DNA of 7,954 bases. It comes from DATBLY01 sp036555125. Its GTDB lineage: Bacteria; Actinomycetota; UBA4738; HRBIN12. The notes beneath the pieces were generated by a model, which searched no databases, was not told the DNA's origin, and worked only from the letters and a program-made list of their open reading frames with translations. The position numbers and the translations under genes are program-made. Where the stretch lies: NCBI GenBank assembly GCA_036555125.1, contig DATBLY010000001.1, positions 1 through 7,954 on the forward strand, given 5' to 3'. Positions within the stretch are counted from its first letter, which is position 1. Each line of letters begins with the position of its first letter. Shown piece by piece: positions 5,480 to 7,954 of this stretch.

Positions 5480-6105
5480 CGCGAGCGGGGTTCACCGTGT
5501 GGTTCACCGGCCTGTCCGGGGCCGGCAAGTCGACGATCGCCGAGATGCTGTACCACGAGTTCCAGGCGCGGGGCATGCAGACCGAGATCCTCGACGGCGA
5601 CGAGGTCCGGAAGAACCTCTCGAAGGGCTTGGGGTTCTCGAAGGAGGACCGCGACACGAACATCCTGCGGATCGCCTACGTCGCGAACCTCCTCACGCGC
5701 AACGGCGTCGCGACGATCTGTTGCCCGATCTCGCCGTACAAGGCGACGCGCGACGAGGCTCGCGCGATGATCGGCTCGGATCGGTTCGTCGAGGTGTACG
5801 TCCACGCGACCGTCGACGAGATCGCCGCGAACCGCGACCCGAAGGGGCTCTACAAGAAGGCCCTCGCCGGGGAGATCACCGGGTTCACGGGTGTCGACGA
5901 CCCGTACGAGGCCCCCGAGCACCCGGAGCTCGTGATCGACACCCTGGGGGAGTCGCCGGAGGAGTCGCTCGTCCACGTGCTGGACACGCTCGTCGAGCTC
6001 GGTCACCTCGAGGACGCGACGGTGATGATCGAGGGCGACCGGGTCCACTCGGGCATGACCGACCTCCGCGTCACCGAGACCGGACACGTCGCCAAGGAGG
6101 CCTGA
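5476..6105 (+). CDS. cysC: Adenylyl-sulfate (APS) kinase
   Basis: A 209-residue cytosolic kinase converting APS plus ATP to PAPS, the universal sulfate donor and sulfate-reduction intermediate. The P-loop GLSGAGKST spans 12-20. DGDEVR (40-45) is the characteristic nucleotide-handling motif, followed by GLGFSKEDRDTNILRI (51-66). CPISPYKATRDEAR (83-96) carries Ser86 at the phosphoserine position of the classical enzyme. DPKGLYKKALAGEITGFTGV (121-140) and DDPYEAPEHPELVIDT (141-156) are signature APS-binding segments. The core ends near residue 178. An acidic/polar tail of about 30 residues (IEGDRVHSGMTDLRV region) follows that I do not recognise from standard CysC. It starts within the stop of the phosphodiesterase gene, with a good ribosome site. 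No ATP sulfurylase (sat or cysDN), PAPS reductase or sulfotransferase is in the window, so the APS source and PAPS use are encoded elsewhere. Confidence 0.95.
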   Translation: MTRAGFTVWFTGLSGAGKSTIAEMLYHEFQARGMQTEILDGDEVRKNLSKGLGFSKEDRDTNILRIAYVANLLTRNGVATICCPISPYKATRDEARAMIGSDRFVEVYVHATVDEIAANRDPKGLYKKALAGEITGFTGVDDPYEAPEHPELVIDTLGESPEESLVHVLDTLVELGHLEDATVMIEGDRVHSGMTDLRVTETGHVAKEA

Positions 6106-6111
6106 GCGACC

Positions 6112-6120
6112 TGTTACGCT
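6112..6120 (+). promoter_or_regulatory. Extended -10 promoter (TGT-TACGCT) upstream of guaB3
   Basis: TACGCT (6115-6120) fits TANNNT and is preceded by TG at the extended -10 position (6112-6113). No -35 is evident 17 bp upstream. The -10 ends 6 nt before an ATG at 6127, so the transcript would start on or next to that ATG and run through a hairpin before the guaB3 ATG at 6209. Confidence 0.5.
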
Positions 6121-6126
6121 GACCCC

Positions 6127-6204
6127 ATGCAGGTTCGCGACGCCCATCCGGCAACGGGTGGGCGTCTCGCGTTCCCGGGGCCGGCGGCGGGCGAGCGGGG
6201 GTAG
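6127..6204 (+). CDS. Possible 25-codon leaderless leader ORF upstream of guaB3
   Basis: An ATG at 6127 opens a 25-residue ORF (starting MQVRDAHPATGG) that ends in TAG at 6202-6204, 4 nt before the guaB3 ATG. The ATG coincides with the predicted transcription start of the extended -10 at 6112-6120. Ribosomes could thus load without a Shine-Dalgarno. The stop codon lies inside the purine-rich guaB3 ribosome site (GGGGGTAGG), so its translation could affect guaB3 initiation. Third-position GC is somewhat below that of neighbouring genes and the peptide resembles nothing known to me, so it may be chance. Confidence 0.25.
   Translation: MQVRDAHPATGGRLAFPGPAAGERG
6136..6171 (+). promoter_or_regulatory. 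Leader hairpin with GCAA (GNRA) tetraloop before guaB3
   Basis: Left arm 6136-6150 pairs with right arm 6155-6171 around the loop GCAA (6151-6154), giving a 15-bp stem with one G-U pair and a 2-nt bulge on the 3' side. It lies at about +10 to +45 of the predicted guaB3 transcript. With no T-run after it (GTTCCCGGGG) it is a poor intrinsic terminator for cysC. It could be a 5'-UTR stabiliser or control element. Confidence 0.45.
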
Positions 6205-6208
6205 GCGC

Positions 6209-7369
6209 ATGGAGTTCGAGATCGGGATCGGGAAGACCGCGCGGCGGGCGTACGGCTTCGACGAGGTCGCGATCGTGCCGTCGCGGCGCACGCGCGACCC
6301 CGACGACGTCGACATCAGCTGGGAGATCGACGCGTACACGTTCCCGCTCCCGATGATGGCGTCGGCGATGGACGCGAGCGTCTCGCCGGCGACCGCGGTC
6401 GAGGTCGGGCGCTTGGGCGGCCTCGCCTGCCTCAACCTCGAGGGCCTGTGGACCCGCTACGAGGACCCCACGCCGGTCTACGAGGAGATCGCCTCGCTGC
6501 CGGACGAGAAGGCCACCCGCCGGATGCAGGAGCTGTACCTGGAGCCGCTCAAGGAGGAGCTGATCGGCCGCCGGATCCGCGAGATCAAGGAGGGCGGCGT
6601 CACGGCGTGCGCGTCGCTCACGCCGGCGCGGGTGGAGCGCTACGCGAAGCTGGTGCTCGAGGCGGAGCTCGACGTCCTGGTGATCCAGGGCACGGTGGTC
6701 TCGGGCGAGCACGTCTCGAGCCGGTCGGAGCCGCTCAACCTGAAGGAGTTCGTCCCCGCCTTCGACATCCCGGTGATCGTGGGCGGTTGCGCCTCGTACT
6801 CGACGGCGTTGCACCTGATGCGCACCGGCGCCGTCGGGGTGCTGGTCGGCGTCGGGCCCGGGAACGCGTGCACCACGCGCGGGGTCCTCGGCGTCGGCGT
6901 GCCGCAGGCGACGGCGATCGCCGATGCCGCCGCCGCCCGGCGCGAGCACCAGCACGAGACCGGCCGGTACGTCCACGTGATCGCGGACGGCGGCATGCGG
7001 ACCGGCGGCGACATCGCGAAGGCGATCGCGTGCGGCGCCGATGCGGTGATGATCGGCTCTCCGCTCACCCGCGCGTACGAGGCGCCGGGCCGCGGCTACC
7101 ACTGGGGCATGGCCACGTTCCATCCGACGCTCCCGCGTGGCGCGCGCGTGAAGACCCAGCAGGTCGCGTCGCTCGAGGAGATCCTGGTCGGCCCCGCCCA
7201 CGAGAACGACGGCACGTTCAACCTCTTCGGGGCCCTCGCCACGAGCATGGCCACCACCGGCTACGCGAACGTCAAGGAGTTCCAGAAGGCCGAGCTGGTG
7301 ATCGCGCCGACGATCAAGACCGAGGGCAAGACCTACCAGACCCAGCAGCGCGTCGGGATGGGCCACTGA
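6209..7369 (+). CDS. guaB3: GuaB3-family IMP dehydrogenase-related protein
   Basis: A 386-residue TIM-barrel enzyme of the IMP dehydrogenase/GMP reductase superfamily, acting in guanine nucleotide metabolism. The N-terminus MEFEIGIGKTARRAYGFDEV and IVPSRRTRDPDDVD are hallmarks of the actinobacterial GuaB3 branch. It lacks the CBS-domain pair of true GuaB and is correspondingly short. The active-site loop is intact: GPGNACTTR (216-224) with catalytic Cys221 and Thr223, then GVGVPQATAIADAAAAR (228-244). DGGMRTGGDIAKAIACGADAVMIGSPL (260-286) is the phosphate-binding region. The flap differs from IMPDH: HWGM (298-301) stands where YRGMG would be, so the Arg of the usual Arg-Tyr dyad is not obvious. 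The end, QQRVGMGH, is family-like. The ATG at 6209 is preferred over an in-frame GTG at 6158, since conserved sequence begins directly after it and GGGGGTAGG precedes it. guaA follows after 4 nt. Whether it makes XMP, reduces GMP or is regulatory is unsettled. Confidence 0.93.
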   Translation: MEFEIGIGKTARRAYGFDEVAIVPSRRTRDPDDVDISWEIDAYTFPLPMMASAMDASVSPATAVEVGRLGGLACLNLEGLWTRYEDPTPVYEEIASLPDEKATRRMQELYLEPLKEELIGRRIREIKEGGVTACASLTPARVERYAKLVLEAELDVLVIQGTVVSGEHVSSRSEPLNLKEFVPAFDIPVIVGGCASYSTALHLMRTGAVGVLVGVGPGNACTTRGVLGVGVPQATAIADAAAARREHQHETGRYVHVIADGGMRTGGDIAKAIACGADAVMIGSPLTRAYEAPGRGYHWGMATFHPTLPRGARVKTQQVASLEEILVGPAHENDGTFNLFGALATSMATTGYANVKEFQKAELVIAPTIKTEGKTYQTQQRVGMGH

Positions 7370-7373
7370 GGCC

Positions 7374-7954
7374 GTGACCGGCGCGGGGGACGGCGACCGG
7401 GACCATCCCCGTCCCGTCCTGGTCCTGGATCTCGGGGCGCAGTACGCGCAGCTGATCGCGCGTCGGGTCCGGGAGTGCCACGTCTACTCCGAGATCGTCG
7501 CGCACGACGCGCCGATCGGGGAGCTCAGGCGGATGCGCCCCGCCGGGCTGATCCTCTCGGGTGGGCCGGCGTCGGTCTACGAGGAGGGCGCGCCCGCGAT
7601 CGACCCCCGGATCCTCGACCTCGGCGTTCCGGTCCTCGGGATCTGCTACGGGCACCAGCTGATGGCGCGCGCCCTCGGGGGCGAGGTCGCCGCGACCGGC
7701 CGGCGGGAGTACGGCGGCACCTCGCTGCTCGTGGACGCGCCCGGCGTCCTGCTACAGGACCTCGCGGCCGAAGAGCTCGTCTGGATGTCCCACGGCGACG
7801 CCGTGGTGCGGGCCCCCGAGGGGTTCCGCGTGACCTCGCACACGGACGCGATCCCGATCGCATCGATGGAGGATCCCGAGCGCGGCCTCTACGCGGTCCA
7901 GTTCCATCCGGAGGTCGCGCACACGCCGAAGGGGCTGCAGGTGATGAAGCGCTT
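7374..7954 (+). CDS. guaA: GMP synthase (glutamine-hydrolysing), 3' end cut by window
   Basis: Makes GMP from XMP, ATP and glutamine in the last step of guanine nucleotide synthesis. The window holds 193 codons, which is the class I glutamine amidotransferase domain. The ATP-pyrophosphatase and dimerisation domains lie beyond the edge. Visible motifs are VLVLDLGAQYAQLIARRVRE (15-34), AGLILSGGPASVYEEGAP (57-74), the nucleophile Cys91 in GICYGHQLMA, SHGDAV (139-144), and the rest of the triad, His178 and Glu180, in VQFHPEVAHTPKG (175-187). The SHGD and PKG contexts separate it from CarA, TrpG and PyrG. The GTG at 7374, 4 nt after the guaB3 stop, is the only suitable start found and gives a short extra N-terminus of about 14 residues before the first strand. 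The Shine-Dalgarno is weak, so translation probably depends on ribosomes finishing guaB3. It forms an operon with guaB3. Confidence 0.97.
   Translation, partial: MTGAGDGDRDHPRPVLVLDLGAQYAQLIARRVRECHVYSEIVAHDAPIGELRRMRPAGLILSGGPASVYEEGAPAIDPRILDLGVPVLGICYGHQLMARALGGEVAATGRREYGGTSLLVDAPGVLLQDLAAEELVWMSHGDAVVRAPEGFRVTSHTDAIPIASMEDPERGLYAVQFHPEVAHTPKGLQVMKR

Noticed and set aside
6158..6208. In-frame GTG at 6158 as an earlier guaB3 start.
   Set aside because: It would add a 17-residue Arg/Ser/Gly-rich extension (VSRSRGRRRASGGRR region) and begin inside the leader hairpin. Family homology begins at the ATG at 6209, which has a purine-rich ribosome site.
6071..7366. A 431-codon reverse-strand open frame across guaB3.
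   Set aside because: It mirrors the guaB3 reading frame, has Arg/His/Asp-biased composition with no recognisable motif, and guaB3 is unambiguous on the forward strand.
7385..7415. Inverted repeat-like GC-rich stretch around GGGGACGG and CCCCGTCCCG at the start of guaA.
   Set aside because: It lies in the coding sequence of the guaA N-terminus, and pairing is partial and easily produced by local composition. It could slightly affect guaA translation but cannot be supported as an element.

Overview
This is a GC-rich chromosomal window (roughly 70% GC by eye, strong G/C preference at third codon positions, frequent GTG starts). It looks like an actinobacterium, probably outside the well-studied genera. 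Evidence for this: a GroEL with a His-rich tail, a GuaB3-type IMP dehydrogenase-related protein directly upstream of guaA, and several TANNNT -10 boxes placed where transcripts would begin at or very near a start codon (leaderless-style). groEL, guaB3 and guaA also lie in the same chromosomal neighbourhood in mycobacteria, which supports the placement. I cannot name a genus. No mobile element, CRISPR array, tRNA or rRNA was seen.

Layout: (1) 1-1018, the 3' two-thirds of groEL, followed by a perfect 15-bp hairpin. (2) 1098-2234, a two-gene operon of an SRPBCC-fold protein and a TetR regulator. It is preceded by a TTGACA/TATCGT promoter carrying two 19-bp inverted repeats that look like the regulator's own operators. 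(3) 2200-3524, a small reverse-strand single-pass membrane ORF diverging from a leucine/valine-type amino acid dehydrogenase. (4) 3554-3952, a reverse-strand four-helix membrane protein that converges on the dehydrogenase and diverges from the next operon across a symmetrical -10 element. (5) 4082-6105, a type I phosphodiesterase/alkaline-phosphatase-superfamily enzyme translationally coupled to an APS kinase (cysC). (6) 6106-7954, guaB3 and guaA (3' truncated by the window), 4 nt apart, preceded by an extended -10, a possible 25-codon leaderless leader ORF and a GNRA-capped hairpin.

Functionally the window is mostly housekeeping: protein folding, guanine nucleotide synthesis, sulfate activation and amino acid oxidation. 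GuaB3 and GuaA are probably co-expressed for IMP to XMP to GMP, although the exact activity of GuaB3 is uncertain. The phosphodiesterase/CysC pair suggests a job around activated sulfate or a sulfated or nucleotide-linked substrate, but the substrate cannot be read from the sequence. I see no clear new defence or mobile system. The most interesting signals are regulatory: the twin operators, the guaB3 leader, the bidirectional -10 and the leaderless-looking dehydrogenase start.
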